A stretch of DNA of 64,000 nucleotides from Phyllostachys edulis (taxonomy: Eukaryota; Streptophyta; Magnoliopsida; Poales; Poaceae). Below are positions 1 through 13,199 of this stretch, piece after piece (positions within the stretch are counted from its first letter, which is position 1; every line of letters begins with the position of its first letter). A program made the position numbers and the translations under genes. Where the stretch lies: assembly GCA_036346405.1 (NCBI GenBank), contig CM070559.1, positions 39,407,889 to 39,471,888 of the forward strand, in the 5' to 3' direction. Under the pieces are notes generated by a model that did no database searches, was not told the origin of the DNA, and saw nothing but the letters and a program-made list of their open reading frames with translations.

Positions 1-3000
1 TAGTACGGAAGGGCTTAGCAAAAAATGCGTTCGAAGACCGATCCTTAACTGACTTAGGCGACTTTCCAAAATAACTCCTGGGCCTCGATCATAGAAACGA
101 CTTGATCCCGTGCATAAACATGCACCCATTCATACATGCATTTCGCCCAAGTCCAAACCAATTTTTATTTTATTTTGCCTTTCGTCAATCATTTGCAAAA
201 GTTTTATGGTAAAACAATACCATAGGCTCATTTAAATCATAATTGAATCTTTGGCTAAATTCTTCAAATTCAATATTGTTGGTCTAAGTTTTGTCTAAGC
301 ATAAAGTCTTTTAAACAAAAGCATATTGTTAATACTATCGTATTAACCAGAGTTTTATCTAAGGTGACAAAGTATGAGGGATTAATGTTCAAGAATTGTC
401 AATTCTAAGACCAGCAAGTAAACCATCAGAATTGTAATCGTAATCCACTTTCCAGCAATTATATAATCCTGTACTCCAATATCAATTAGTCCAATATCCA
501 CAATATCAGTCTATTTCTATGATCCGACTTCCATAGATCCAACATTCAATAATACTCTAATTCTATAATCCGATATCCATCAATCCATTATTCCTTAATA
601 AATTATTTCTAATAATTCAACATTCATCAATCCAATGATTATGTAATCCTATAATCCAGCTTCCGATAATCTGATACCCAACAATTATCTATTTCTATAA
701 TCTAATATCAATAATTATCTACTTCTAGAATCCGATATCCAATAATCATGTATTTCTAACAATCCCATATCCAACGATAATGCATTTGTCCAATCTAATA
801 TCCAACATTAATGTGGTCCTTAATCCAATACCCAACATTAATATAGTCACATAATCCAATATTAAACAATTATACATTTCTATAATCCAACAAGAAATAC
901 CCCAGTAATCCAACGAGGCTTATTCCAATCAATCCAACAATAATGTATTTCTACAATCCAATATCAAACGATCATATATCTAAAAATCCAACATCCAACA
1001 GTAATGTATTATTATAATCCAGTCTTTTCAATTTCTAACTCCTAAATATACCACATTCGGAAAGATTCTCCGTACTATCCATACTGACAATAAATGGCTA
1101 TATATTGGAATTGGGAATAACTATAAAACTTAAGACAGTAATTTAAATTACTTGAATATAAATATGCATGCAATAACTATTTAAAACGGAGTTTAAATAA
1201 TTTAAACTAATGGGATTCAAATATGGTCAAAGGATGTAACTTGCCTTGCTTATTTAGTTGTTATTCTGAAACGACGTTGAAATGCGGAGAAGTATCGAAA
1301 TCCGGCCCCCCGAAGTTGTTGTAATCTATACGCGAAACGAGTCAAATAAATATAACAAATCCGAATAAAATCCAAAAATAATAAAATTAGTACCAAAAGA
1401 AAGATACCATATTTAGATGAATTTAGGAATGAGAATCGCCGTAATCAGACTTCGTATGAATGAGAACGAGCATCCGGAAGTCCAAAAATCACATGAAATA
1501 TAGAAATTGGAAGGAGAGAGAAAATCAATAGAATGTTGTGCTGATTTTTGTTTGTAAAGAACAAATGGTTTGGGAGGGTGACCACGGGGGTCCATGTGGA
1601 GGTGAGAGAGAGATGGAAAGAGAGGGACTTGAGGGGATGGCAAAAAGGCCCCACATGTAATAGAGTCAAAGAAAGTAAGAATGAAAGGAAGAAAGAAAGA
1701 GAAATAGGGAGCACAAACTGGAGCTCTAGACGATGTCCCGACAAGGGGAAGGATGGTAGCTAGTAGGGACCGTCAAAATGGAACCTCACGGATATGGCAA
1801 ACCCAAGGGTGGCGGCGGCGTGAAAGGCGCACGGCCGACGTGGGCGCAAGGAGGCGACGGAGCTCTGGTGATGCTTCGGCAAAAGCAAGGGTAGCATGGC
1901 GAAGAACGTGGAGCAATGATTCCAACGGTGGTGGTGGCTCGGACAGTGGACCTTTGATGGCGACGCGGTCCTGCGGAGAAGGAGCTTCGGTAGCGTACGG
2001 TCGCTGACGAAATCCGCGCAAACGGGGAGGAGTTAGAGAGAGGCATTGCCGGAGATTTGAAAAGGAAGGTTGGGAGTACGCGGTGCTCAACAAGGAACGC
2101 GAGTGGGAGTCGCAGTGGTGTCGCAATGATCAACAGTCTGAGGCTCCAAAGAAACCAATGAAGCTTCAGAGCGACGAAGAAGGAGGTTTGGCCGGCAGGA
2201 GAAAAAGCTCGATTGCAGAGAAACGAAGGCGAGAGAAATGGGCGAATTCTGGAGATAGGAAGAGCAAGCCGAGGGGCTCGCCGTGACGTAGGTGGCGCAG
2301 CAAAGCGGTCGTCGAAGAGGGAGAATGGAGGAGGTGCAGCTTCGGCTGGAGCTCTGGAAGAAATCGGAGCTTCGGTTTGGGGTGGAAGAAAGGGAGGAGG
2401 GGAGCTGCTGGTGGGGGAGAGGGAAGGAGAGGAGAGAGGGGAAGAGGGAGCTGTTGGGGCTATCTTTAAATAGAGGAGGAAGGGAGAGAGAGCATCACAA
2501 GGGGGAGGCGAGGCGTCTTCTTGAAAGCCAAGGCGACATGGTCGTAGCAGAGCCGTCATGGCCAATGGGTGGGCGACAGGGTTGGAGGGGCAGGGAATGG
2601 GGGTGGCATGGGGAGCCTGTCATGGGGTGCAGGTCATGGGGGAGAGGCACGGGGCAAGGGATGGCCAAAGTAGGCGGCATGGGGAGGCCATGGGCAGCAC
2701 GCACGAGAGAGACCAGGAATGGGTAGTGGCGTGTGGCGCTGGGCGACAGGGCATGTGCAACGGCATGAGGGGAGGCAGGTGACGAGATGGGAGGAGGTGG
2801 GGGAGGAGATAGGGCCGAGGGATAGGCTGCCATGGCAGTTGGTTCAACGGGAAGAAAAATGGAAGAAAGAGAGAGCAGCCCACGGGAGGAAGAAGACTAG
2901 GGAAAAGAAAGGGAGGAGAGAGAAAAAGGGGAGAAATAAAGAAAATCCGTAAAATAAAAAAAATCCAAAAAATTAAGAAAATTTTATAAAATACTTTGGA

Positions 3001-3423
3001 ACGTGAATAGATCAAATAAAATAGTTTTGGATTTTTTAAAAGTTTATTTTAGCCATTTAAAATGTTTTTTCCTTTAGAAATTTAATTTAAGCTTTAAATT
3101 AAATCGATAAAATTCAAATGGTTTATTTTATTTTTAAAGCCTCTAAAAGGCCTTAAAATATAGGTGTTATTTTTGGAATTTAATAAAATTATTTCCAACT
3201 TAAAAATGGCTTTTAGTTTTGCACATAGCTTATTTTAAGTTTTTGGAAAATGGAAAAAATCAAGAAATTAATTTAGTTTTGTTTTTTAACTTTAAACCCA
3301 ATGAAAACTCAGTAAACTTAATAAATTTTATTTTTTTATTTTTGACTTTTTAAAACTCAGGAAATCCAATAAAATAATATTTTGTTAATTTTAAAATTGG
3401 TAACAGAACTTTGGGATGTTACA
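1..3423 (-). mobile_element. Terminal part of a long gypsy-type LTR, truncated by the window edge
   Basis: The right edge reads GGGATGTTACA, so on the minus strand the element starts TGTAACATCCC, a start common to large grass gypsy LTRs. The layout from right to left is an AT-rich tail (2950-3423), a GC-rich purine-biased block (about 1440-2900) and AT-rich repeats (1-1440). The LTR at 50268-54706, whose two ends are fixed by a target duplication, shows the same order. No protein domain was recognised; the long frames in the GC block are low-complexity. The other end lies outside the window, so it is not known whether this is a solo LTR or part of an element. Family assignment is inferred from termini and layout only. 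Confidence 0.45.
440..1040. repeat. Imperfect AT-rich tandem repeat
   Basis: A phrase like AATCCAATATCCAACAAT, often followed by a TGTATTTCTA variant, recurs more than ten times with a loose spacing of about 30-40 bases. Copies are strongly diverged, with indels. It looks like an old minisatellite inside the LTR tail and shows no coding sign. Confidence 0.55.
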
Positions 3424-3425
3424 CC

Positions 3426-5252
3426 TGTCACGCCCTTGCTACCAGCGAGAGAAGAAGAAAGGAGGAAAGGGAGAAAAGGAAAGGAGAGAGGGGGGATCTC
3501 TCAGTAACGTTTAGTGGTTCTCGTCGTGATCTCCAAGGGTGATGAACATGTTCCTTTTCCTTTTTGTTAGCAGTTTTTTCTTTCAGTAGAGATTCATTTA
3601 ACAGATTGGTTAATCTGCTGTCTGCGTTGCACTGAGGATTCGGAGACCAATTGTGTAGAATTTGGGATTTTCATCTCCTAGAATATTGTGGAGGAATTTG
3701 TTAGCTTTCTACAGAGTGCTGGTTCATAATTTTTGGTTCAGTAGATTAAGAGTTGTGGTTTTTGTAAGGTTGCTATCAAGAGAGGCATCATCTTTTGATA
3801 GCAGTTCGGTAAAATGCAGATTAAAATTACTAAATAGATTAATTAGGGTTCTTCATCTTCATGAAAGTTGTAGATAATTCTTTAAGATTTCCAGAAAGTC
3901 CAAGAAGGAAATTTTTTGATAAACAGAATGGAAGATATGAATATTTCAATCCTGCTGTCCAGAACTTCTATCAGATTCTGGCAGATGAGGTAATCTGTAT
4001 ATTAAAAATAGTTAAGTATTAAATTAGGGAATCTGACCAACTTGACTATTGTAGATAATTGCTTGAGGTTTCCATAGAGACCAAGAATTAGATTTTTGGA
4101 TAAACAGAATGGGAGTTATGATTTTTGGAACGTTGATGTCTAGTGTCAAGTTACTGCTAGTTCGTCATTTTGCTTAAGTAGATTAAAATATATGAAATGT
4201 TCGATTTGGGATTCATGTAGGATCAATGATGTCTAAGTGATTGTTTTGAATTGCTATGGTCAGCGTTGTGACTGAATATTTACTGTAGGTGGGTTAACAT
4301 TGGGTGTGTTGTCTTCTTCACATCAACCTAGTCGTCGCATCTAGAAGGCAAGTACAATGTAGAGTAATATTGGATGTTTGGAAGTACCAACTGGCTAAAT
4401 GACTTATGTTATGTTATTCTTGTGGAGTATGGTTATTTTCCTGTTGCTTCTATGTTTTCGTTAATTGATGATGAAGATTGGAAAGCATGAAAGTTTTTCA
4501 TTTCATTTCAAGCATTCATGTTGGAAAGAAATAACCCACGGGAGTGGAATGAGATCCCCCTATTTAATATATGGGCAATGAGATCCCCGTATGAAAATTC
4601 TTCATACGGCAATGGATCCCCACATTTGAGAATGCGGGCATGAGTGAACACCGACGGGTTTTACACTCGGCTATACCGGTATATGCAGAAGAGAAGTGAA
4701 GACATGTGCATAATTTGCATTGCATTCATGATATTTACAAATGTAATTGAGATAATGAAAATAATCTGTCATTGATATAATGTTTCATATGTTGTTTATT
4801 TGTACTTGCTGAGTCTTAGACTCACTCTTGCCATTTATTGTTTTAGGTGAGCATTGAGGACGACATGCATCTAGTGGAACTAGCTCATGGGATGGTTCAC
4901 TTTATTGCACTTCACTCCATTTAAACACCACTTCTTTTACTATGTTAGAACTTCCATTGTAATAATTTGGTTATCATGTGTTTCTAATAGTTCCCTACGG
5001 TTTTTATCATTGCTAGTTGATGACCCTTTTCTATTTGAAGCTTATTCATAATGCTGTTGGTATTGTTGGATTGTAATAATTGTGAACTTAGAATTTATTT
5101 TCTTGTTGAAATTTATGTTAACCATGTTGTAAAAAGATATTTGGTTAAGAAGCCTAGCTGTTAGTAGTTGTTTTGGAAAAAAAAATTGAAGTGATATTTA
5201 ATGATAGTAGTTGTAGGTTACATCTTTGCTTTTGCTAAGCCGGGGTGTTACA
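3426..5252 (+). mobile_element. LTR-like block, TGTCACGCCC...GGTGTTACA
   Basis: The block starts with TG, ends with CA, and has the inverted pair TGTCACGCCC / GGGTGTTACA expected of a gypsy LTR about 1.8 kb long. It contains a TGAGTCTTAGACTCACTC stretch near its right third; a comparable passage occurs in the LTR at 45927-49991. It sits directly before the gypsy gag-pol remnant, but no tRNA primer site follows position 5252 and no 5-base duplication flanks it. It is therefore either a solo LTR with worn flanks or the 5' LTR of a rearranged element. Only CC separates it from the LTR ending at 3423. Confidence 0.5.
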
Positions 5253-6719
5253 CTTCTATTTCTCCTTCTCTTTTCGACAAATTGTCATTATTTTCAACTC
5301 TGTTGCTTTCATGGCAGCAGAGTGAAATGAGGAGAATTGGTCCGATTTGACAAGGTACACAGGACTTGACATGGATACCTGCTAGAGTACGAGCAGAGCA
5401 TCATTTCTTTCGATGGCAATGCCGGTTCTAGGGATCTTCCACCAAACCTAGGGCATCGTGCCACGAACAAGGTTGATGAGGAGCCCTCTCCCCCAACAAC
5501 ATTACGTCCAGAGGAGGAACCAGAACACTCAAAGGGCAAGAGTCCAACCGACCAAGATCAGGATCGCCCCACGACGAGTGTTGAACACAACAAGGGTTCC
5601 TCCAAATGTTCAAGCCCGTCCAATCTGGTACAACAAGTCCTGGAATCTATGATTCCAGGACACAATTAACACCTGATAACCGTCACCCTTCGGTTACCCC
5701 CCACGAGGTGTGTGGTTGAGCCCGCTTCACCTGCGGATTCGACCATACCCCCGCATAGTTCACCTTCAACCGGATACAGTTATAACCCAAAATTCCCCTT
5801 CCTGGAGGGGATTGCTCCAAGTCGCGAGGCGTTGTCCTTCAACTACTCCTCAAGTTAGGAGGACCCAGCCGCGAGTGGGGATAGTAGCAACCAAGAGGTC
5901 TTTGTCCTCCCCCCAGATCCTAATCTCTCCAAGAGGCCTGACTGGGGTTGCTTCCCATTGCACACCCGCTTCGGGCTCTTGTGGTAATGGCGAGAACACC
6001 TCCAATGACGACCAGGATCTCCACATTCATAAGGTTGCCCAAAATCCTAGAAGTGATCGCTCTCCATTGAGACATGCTCCGTCTGACTCAGATATTAATG
6101 ATCTTGAAATCGCCAGGAGAAGAAGAATGGCTACCCAGAGATCTTTACATGGGAGCACCCAATACCAGTCAGAGGAAGCTCAAGAACTTCAACCAATCAA
6201 TGTCTTGATCAAAAACCCGGCTCAAGAGCTTGGACAAGCGCCAGTCTATGACCTTTTTGCTCAAGAGATCACAAGAAGACTTCGGGACACAATGGTCAGA
6301 CTCGAGCGGAATCGACAATACCTTCCTGGTAGTCGTACCGGGACAACTCCATCGAATGCCAGTTGTTCGAATGACTCTCCTTGTGGAGAACGACAAGACA
6401 AAAGATCTTGTCAATCTCCCGACCATGACACTAGTCGGTGAAGAGTTCTACGAACAACTGGTGATCAACAAACTCCTAGGGAAGGTGGTCATTCACCACT
6501 TCTTCCAAGAAATCTGCACCAGCAGATGGAGCATGAGGAGTATTACCCTCGTAGTACTGAGATCTATGATAGGTCAGGTCCATTTACCACTGGGTATCAT
6601 CGAGTACGATCACCTAGTGATGTCAAACCTTCTTTCCTGCAAAGAAGGCATTATGATATCATAACCGAATGTCGGGCGTTTTCACCTGACCTTCGATTAG
6701 TTCGCTGGCCACCCTGATT
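5253..6719 (+). pseudogene. Ty3-gypsy leader and gag N-terminal region, decayed
   Basis: This stretch lies between the LTR-like block and the recognisable gag core. The longest frame (5710-6441) is rich in Arg, Ser, Pro and Gln, as gag N-terminal regions of this element type are, and continues in a shifted frame to 6664. No catalytic motif is expected here. Frames change several times, so no product is likely. It is assigned to the element mainly because it runs without a break into the gag core at about 6730. Confidence 0.5.
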
Positions 6720-7330
6720 CCGACCAGTGAACATGGAGAAGTTTTATGGGTCACAAAATCCCATCGAATTTCTTCAAATCGATACCACCACAGTTTGAAC
6801 AGTAGGAGGAGGAGAGCATGTCATGGCCAACTACCTCCCTACTGTACTCGAAGGATTTGCTCGATAGAGGCTGTTAAATCAACCACAAGAGTCGATTTAT
6901 TCATGGTAGCACCTCTGCGACATACTGCTAGCCAACTTTCCGGGCACTTACAAGCACCATGGAAAGGAGGATAACCTACATAGAATGCGACACGCTTCTC
7001 ACGAGACCCTACACTAAATTTTATCAGGCGTTTCAGTCAGGTTCACAATTCAATTCCTGAAGTTTTTGACTCTTCTGTCATCAGAGAATTTAAGCAGGGA
7101 GTCCGTAATCGAAGGATCACAGAGGATATCACTCTAAATCCTTCGGCTACCATCACTGAGCTCTTCGAAATGGCCGACCGTTATGCAACTGCAGCAAAAG
7201 CAGTCGAGTGGAATCATACGATTGATCGTCAGGATAAGACACACGAGGAGTGGGCGAAGGTAACAAGAAGAAAGATAAAAAGGTGGAAAATCCGAGAGCA
7301 AGACTAAAAGCCAAAAATCTCAAGTAAAAG
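6720..7330 (+). pseudogene. gag: Ty3-gypsy gag core, inactivated
   Basis: Translating by eye around 6738-7200 gives a gag-like string: FYGSQNPIEFLQI, then a PTVLEGFA-like piece, then ESIYSW, LCDILLANFPGTYK, and a tail resembling FKQGVRN. Order and spacing match the retrotransposon gag domain of plant Tat-lineage gypsy elements. In-frame stops occur near 6800, 6866 and 7013, and a frame change follows. The Lys/Arg-rich stretch after 7250 may be the start of the nucleocapsid. This copy cannot make a working gag. Confidence 0.75.
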
Positions 7331-7689
7331 GCTCTAAGGAGGTCTTAGCAGTGAGCGACAACGAGCCTCGAAACTCCAAACCATACTCCAACCGGAGCAA
7401 AGGTAAATGCCCCAAACGAAATAACGATAAGCCTAGGTGTTGTCCTTTTCACAAAAAAAGAACACGACTTTCACAACTGCCGACTTTTTCCGTAGAAACT
7501 CGAGGATTACTACTCCGGCAAGGGACCGCTTCCTACACCTCGAAGAGATGGGACAAACGAGTGGTCGAAAACAGCTAGATGATGATGAGATGTCATTTCA
7601 AGATCCAGAACACACCATCGATCATATCTATAGGGGATCCTCACCATATTAGTCGAAACGACAGCTCAAAGTACCAAAGTGGTCGGAAA

Positions 7690-8095
7690 TCACCATCTCC
7701 TTTGAGAAAGGTGACTGTCCAATCCCTTCTACTCAACCTGGTCATTTTCCAACCGTGGTCGAGCCCACCATCAATAACTGTCAAGTCAATCGCGTGTTAG
7801 TTGATGGTGGAAGTTCATTGAACATACTCTTTACCAATGCCTTGGAAAAAATGCAAGTTTCCAAGATAAAGATCAAACCAGTACAATACTCATTTCATGG
7901 GATTGTAACGGGGTCTTCGGCCAGGCCTATTGGTCAAGTTTCCCTTCCTGTTATGTTTGGGTCACCAAATAATTTCAGGGTGGAGAATCTCATTTGATGT
8001 GATCGATTTCAACACGGTATATAATGCTATTCTTGGTCGACCAACTCTGGCACGATTCCTAATGGATGCTCATTATGGTTATTAATGTTTTAAGA
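7690..8095 (+). pseudogene. Ty3-gypsy aspartic protease region, broken
   Basis: The frame at 7755-7997 reads VEPTINNCQVNRVLVDGGSS followed by LNILF, the DGGSS signature seen in retropepsins of plant gypsy elements, then SFHGIVTGSSARPIGQVSLP. After a frame shift near 7997 the string DVIDFNTVYNAILGRPTLAR continues the domain. The protease would cut the gag-pol polyprotein. The frameshift and stops make it non-functional. It lies between gag and reverse transcriptase, the normal order. Confidence 0.8.
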
Positions 8096-8399
8096 TGTCA
8101 GGTCCCAAAGGAGTAATCACAGTCTGCTGTGATAAAAAGATGATGCTTACATGCCACCATAAGTCCCTTAAGATGGTTGGCCAAATACCAACTCGAGAAG
8201 CAAGAAAGGTGCAACCTTCGACCAAACAGTCGAAGTCTAAAATTGCCCCAAAGCCGAATGGCCAAGTCAAAAAAGTTCCACTTAATACAGAGAAGCCTTC
8301 GAAGACTGTTTGCATTGGAGTCGCTCTCGACCCCGCATAGGAAGACGCCCTCATCACCTTCCTCTAAGCAAACGCAGATGTCTTCGCGTGGCAAGCATC

Positions 8400-9130
8400 C
8401 AACATGTCCCGAGTCCCTAGGGAGGTGATCGAGCACATGATAGCTTTACGTCCTGACAAGAAGCCTGTAAAACAAAAATTACAAAGATTTATACCTGATT
8501 GTTGAGATGCTATTAGATCAGAATTGGACAAGCTACTCAAGGCAGATTTCATAAAAGAGGTCGACCACCCAGAGTGGTTGGCTAACCCTATAATGATTAA
8601 GAAGTCTAATGGTAAATGTCGTATGTGTGTAGACTTTACTGATCTAAATAAAGTTTGTCCAAAGGATGATTTACCCCTTCCTAGTATCAATCAGTTAGTT
8701 GATTCCACTACTAGTTGTGAAATATTGAGTTTCCTAGATGTATATTCTGGTTATCATCAGATAAGTATGTGTTTAGACGATGAAGAAAAACCACATTTAT
8801 AACACCATTTGGAATATTTTGCTATGCCAAAATACCATTTGGTTTAAAAAATGCTGGTGCTTTCTTCCAACGCTTGATGCAAATGACCTTCCTTCCTCAA
8901 CTTGGCTAAAACTTGGAAGCCTATGTTGATGACCTAGTCATAAAAAGAATACATTGTCTTAATCATATTTCTGACCTACATGAAACATTCGACAACCTCA
9001 GAAAACACCAGTTGAAACTCAATCCTAAGAAGTGTGTGTTTGGTGTCTCTTGAGGAAAGTTGCATGGGTTCCTTGTCTCTGCAAATGCGCCCTTCGACCA
9101 CAAAGAAAGAAGTCCAGAAACTCACATGAT
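8400..9130 (+). pseudogene. pol: Ty3-gypsy reverse transcriptase, broken
   Basis: The frame at 8524-8802 carries the N-terminal half of a gypsy reverse transcriptase: FIKEVDHPEWLANPIMIKK, then CRMCVDFTDLNKVCPKDDLP and LSFLDVYSGYHQI. After a frame change at about 8800, IPFGLKNAGAFFQRLMQ and the active-site block AYVDDLVIK (about 8919-8943) follow. Stops interrupt it near 8912 and 9051. The family copies RNA into DNA. Here the catalytic Asp pair is still visible, but the frame is broken at least three times. Confidence 0.9.
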
Positions 9131-10194
9131 ATATGGCGGTTTTAAGTCGTTTCATTGCATGACTGGGAGAAAAATGGCTTCCTTTCTTTAAACTTCTGAG
9201 GAGACACGAGGGTTTCAAGTGGTTAGAGGATGCAAACAAAACCTTCGAGGATGTCAAGAGATATCTCACGAGTACCAATGTTCTGGTTTCTCCAAAACCA
9301 GAAGAAACACTCTCAATGTATCTAGCAGCTACGCTACAAGCAGTAAGTGAAGTACTGGTTGTCAAACGTGATAACATTCAACGACCAATTTACTACATCA
9401 GTGAAGTTTTACATGGGCCTAAGGAGCGTTACCCCACATCCAAAAACTTCTATATGCCCTCCTCATATCTTTGAGGAAACCGAGACATTATTTTCAGTTG
9501 CACAAGTTAATCGTGTCGTCTGAGTTTTCCTTAGGAGAGATCCTCTCAAACAGGGAAGCAGCAGGGTGCATGGCAAAGTGGTCGGTGGAACATGGGGAGT
9601 TCAACCTCTATTTTGTGTCCCGAATGACCATTAAATCACAGATCTTGGCAGACTTTGTCGCCGAATGGACAAATCCTGAACCTATTCTGGGACCCTAGTA
9701 TGAATCCGACGACCAATGGACAATGTACTTCGATGGGTCATTTACACTAAGTGGCTCAGGGGCTGGGGTGGTATTGGTATCTCCCACGAGAGAAACCTTA
9801 AAATATGCTATTCAATTAAACTTTTCTTCTACTAATAATGTGGCATAATAAGAATGATTATTGGCTGGCATACGAGCAGTGAAAGCGCTTGGGATTCGAT
9901 GACTACTAGTGAGAAGAGACTCTCAACTGATCGTGAATCAGGTCGGAAAAGAGTACCAATACTCTGATCCGACCATGTATCAGAACTTAACGGAAGTCAA
10001 GAAGCCTGAAAAGCATTTTTTTCAGTTTCAAGGTACAATATATCCATCGAAACGATAATTTCCCCGCTGACAAGTTAGCTGGAATAGCTTCTTCCCAATC
10101 ACAAGTAACACAAGGAGTCTTCTTGGAACAGCTCTAAAAGCCATCCCTAGTCGAAACACCAGTAACGTCTCCTATTGAGACCGCCTCCCAAGAT
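9131..10194 (+). pseudogene. pol: Ty3-gypsy connection and RNase H region, truncated before integrase
   Basis: The string MYFDGSFTLSGSGAGVVL at about 9723 is the RNase H start typical of Tat-lineage gypsy elements, and RDSQLIVNQVGKEYQYSDP follows at about 9917. Upstream the thumb and connection region (FKLLRRHEGFKW-like) is readable. RNase H removes the RNA strand of the hybrid. Stops lie near 9699, 9846 and 10136. An integrase should follow, but the polyprotein stops at 10194 where a sequence starting TGTCAGGACCC begins, so the 3' part was lost by insertion or recombination. Confidence 0.8.
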
Positions 10195-10680
10195 GTCAGG
10201 ACCCTGGATATACAACTCTGGGACCCTCTGTGTATACTGAACTAGTCCCATGATCAGTAGCTAGCTCCACAGTTGCAGCATAGATGAAATCGTATCCATA
10301 TAACAAAATAGCTAACGAAGCAGACAAAACAATAATACTTAGCAGCAAAAGGACCTTATGGTCAAGGTTTTACTTAGCTTGCCACGCAGGGCTAAAGTCA
10401 CGACCAGATCCATGACCAGATCTATGACCAGGTCCACGACCAGAGTAAAAATGCAGCAGAATAAAACAAGCTCAAAGTGGCCATCCAACAAGCCCACATG
10501 CAATCGAGTGGAGGACGCAGCCTAGTCCGCATAGTCTTCAAAATAGCCTTCCTCGTAGAACTCGGCGCTCCCTGGGTCTTCTTCGACGACTGATCAACAG
10601 ATGGCGTATAGCCATGAGTACATAAAGTACTCGGCAAGTCGTAGAGAACAGCATGCGCGTAGTATTCATGCAAGGCTTGA
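10195..10680. mobile_element. Possible LTR edge replacing the 3' part of the gypsy element
   Basis: The junction reads ...AAGATGTCAGGACCCTGG, a TG-starting edge. The layout of the next 480 bases resembles the left edge of the LTR at 50268: a TGTCAG start, a run of A-rich words with AGCAGAATAAAAC, then CTCGGC, and a GCAAGGCTTGATGACAAG-like passage. It is read as one edge of a minus-oriented large gypsy LTR whose other end was not located. Weakly supported. Confidence 0.35.
10396..10445. repeat. 12-base tandem repeat, four copies
   Basis: The phrase (C/T)A(C/T)GACCAG(A/G)TC(C/T) is repeated about four times in a row (CACGACCAGATCCATGACC and onward). It is a short slippage repeat inside the LTR-like edge. 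Confidence 0.7.
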
Positions 10681-13199
10681 TGACAAGATTTAAAACATAA
10701 GCTTAATTCTTGCTAAGGACAGAAACACATTAATAAAAACATTATATTGATTTTGCATAATGCTAAAAAAATTAATTGCACATTTTAATGATCTTGCAAC
10801 TAACATAAAACCGCAAATCTATCCAACAAGTTCCTTCTGTAAATGATTATTAAGCACTATGTGGATCACAGAAAAAAAAATTATTTGAAATCTGAAATCT
10901 AACTATAGATTCTGAAATAATGACAAAAACCTAACTACCAAATTAGGTTTGTTGGCTAAATCTAAAATCTAACTACAAAATCTAAAAATCTTACATGATA
11001 ACCAATAAGTATGAACAAAACAATCATCACAAGACAAAACCTGCAATATGCTATAGAAATTAAGTCTCAGAAACAAAGCTTATAAGACAAACCCCTAAAC
11101 ATTTCACATATATTACTAAAAAAACTCAACGAATAGAACCTAGGCCTGCTAAAACAACAGCTCAAAGCACCCCTACAAACCTCAGAAAATTTCACATACA
11201 TATTTTGCAAGTACACCTTGCAAGAAAATCCATAAGAAGAAAAAATATATATCACGAAACAGAGGTCTCATATATCAAGGATAATGGCAACACAATTCAG
11301 AATTTTTTTAAAATAATCTATTTTTTATTCAGATCTTGATGATGGTTAACCAATCAGTATAAGTTACCAAGTGTTTGAGACTAAACCTTTTGTGCTAGAA
11401 TATACAACAAGCCAACTAAAAACCAAGATTGCAGTACGTCACCGTTTGATATATAGACTGATAGACATAGACATAGAAAAACATTTATTTTATACTAGGG
11501 AAAAAATAAATTAACATTGGTAAACCCCGATAAAAACAAGAAAAAAATCACAAAAAAAAAAATCTTCTAAGATAGACAAAAAATAACCCAACCTTGGTGA
11601 ACCCAAACATAAAACAAAAAAAAACTAAGCTTGACAAAGAAACGACCTAACCATGGTGAACCTATAGAAAAAGCCATACACTGTAACGAGATATCATTAT
11701 AAAAATAACCTAAGTTTAGATACTTGTGCACCCTAAAATTACCCAATGACATTGGTTTCATACTGAAAATTAAAATTGTTGTATAACAAAGCAATAGAAA
11801 TTGCAGAAAGTTCAACACTGTAATTTATAAACAATTTGCTTGCAATTCTTGAACTAGTTAGTAAAATAGCAAAATACATCATACTTACTGCCCATAGTTA
11901 GCAATAATTCATATATAGGTCTGAAAAATTAAGTTCACAACACACTTCAGATAAGATAATTAGCCCAAAAGAAGAACAACATCATCTCACAAATGGTCAC
12001 AGTAAATAGTAGCTCCAACAAATCAAAAGGCCAGGAACCTAACTCCTATATATGATCATCTAACCAACCCATTACTTCAATCAAAAGGTCTATAACCTGA
12101 ATATCCAAGTAATTTCCAAGTTAGTATGGTCTAAATTCACTGAATAAATATAAGGACTTGTGCGAAAATGCATCATTTTGAAATGTGGTATAACAGATGT
12201 AGTAATCTTGCCTAAATTCACTGAATATGTGTGATTCAGACATACTAACACAAGTAATTTCCAAGTCAGTGTCTGAAGCTGGAATGAACCCAAAGATGCA
12301 CATATGTACAAACATACAGACAAAATAGATTATTCTAGGCCAGACAACAAACACCTACTAATTTGAGAGAAATTAACATCAAAACAACGAAAAACAGATG
12401 CCTCCCAAACCTAAGTTCATTTCAAAAACCGATTGAACTCATATGTACAAACAACAACAAATTGATTAAATTAGATTTGACCATGAAACCAAACCTAACT
12501 TCAGTTCAAATACAAACAAATTCACACAAATAAATTAGCCCCCAATCTAATAATTCTAGCCCACATTTCATCAACATATAGAACAATCAAACCCTAGCAC
12601 ATCTATTAGCCAACAAAAAATAGAGTGAAAACCATAGCACATCTGTTAGGCCACAAAAAACAGACCAAACAATCGAGCAGACGGCTTGCCAGCATACAAG
12701 AACTCGCCTACCTCGCCAAAGAACTCGACAACAGCAGTGGCGCCACCGAGTGTCCGCCACTCGCTCGCGCTTGCTGAGCGCCTGCCGCACGCCTACCGAG
12801 AGTCCGTCGCGCCGACGACTTCTCCCCTCAGTTTCTCCATTCCCCTCAGTTTCTCCATTCCCCTGCCTCTCTCTCTCAGAATACATGATAGGGATAGGTG
12901 CGAGTACCAATAAAAACAATAAAAAATTTGATACGGGCCAACGGGAGCAGATTGGGCTTGGAGACAAAACCTGTAACCATCAACAACAAATTCCAGCCTG
13001 AAAACGCACGAATCTTAGCACAAATCGACCGGATAGAAAATTGCATGTGATTTTGTGGTGCGATAGAGATAGGCGCGAGTACCTATTGGTTTGTGGCATG
13101 TGTACATATGGAAATTAAATATTTTTTACATGTCTGTTGGATGTCTTGAGTTTGAGGATGGTGGATCAGAAAAAACAAGAAGAACCACTGGATCTAGAA
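10681..13199. other. AT-rich stretch without a recognised gene
   Basis: No protein family was recognised. Two partial duplications are visible: AAGTAATTTCCAAGT at about 12107 and 12251, and CTAAATTCACTGAATA at about 12131 and 12213. A GC-rich block at 12680-12920 reads, on the minus strand, like a plant 5' exon (CT-rich, GAG/GTAGGCGAG donor-like junction at 12712/12711), but no product was identified. The phrase GATAGGTGCGAGTACC near 12890 recurs in variant form near 13070. Confidence 0.5.

Noticed and set aside
1786..2565. 259-residue minus-strand open frame
   Set aside because: Pro/Ser/Arg-rich, overlaps other open frames in all directions, and lies in the GC block of an LTR. No motif seen.
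3426..5252. Solo LTR with a perfect target duplication
   Set aside because: Flanks ACACC and CTTCT do not match, so only an LTR-like block is claimed.
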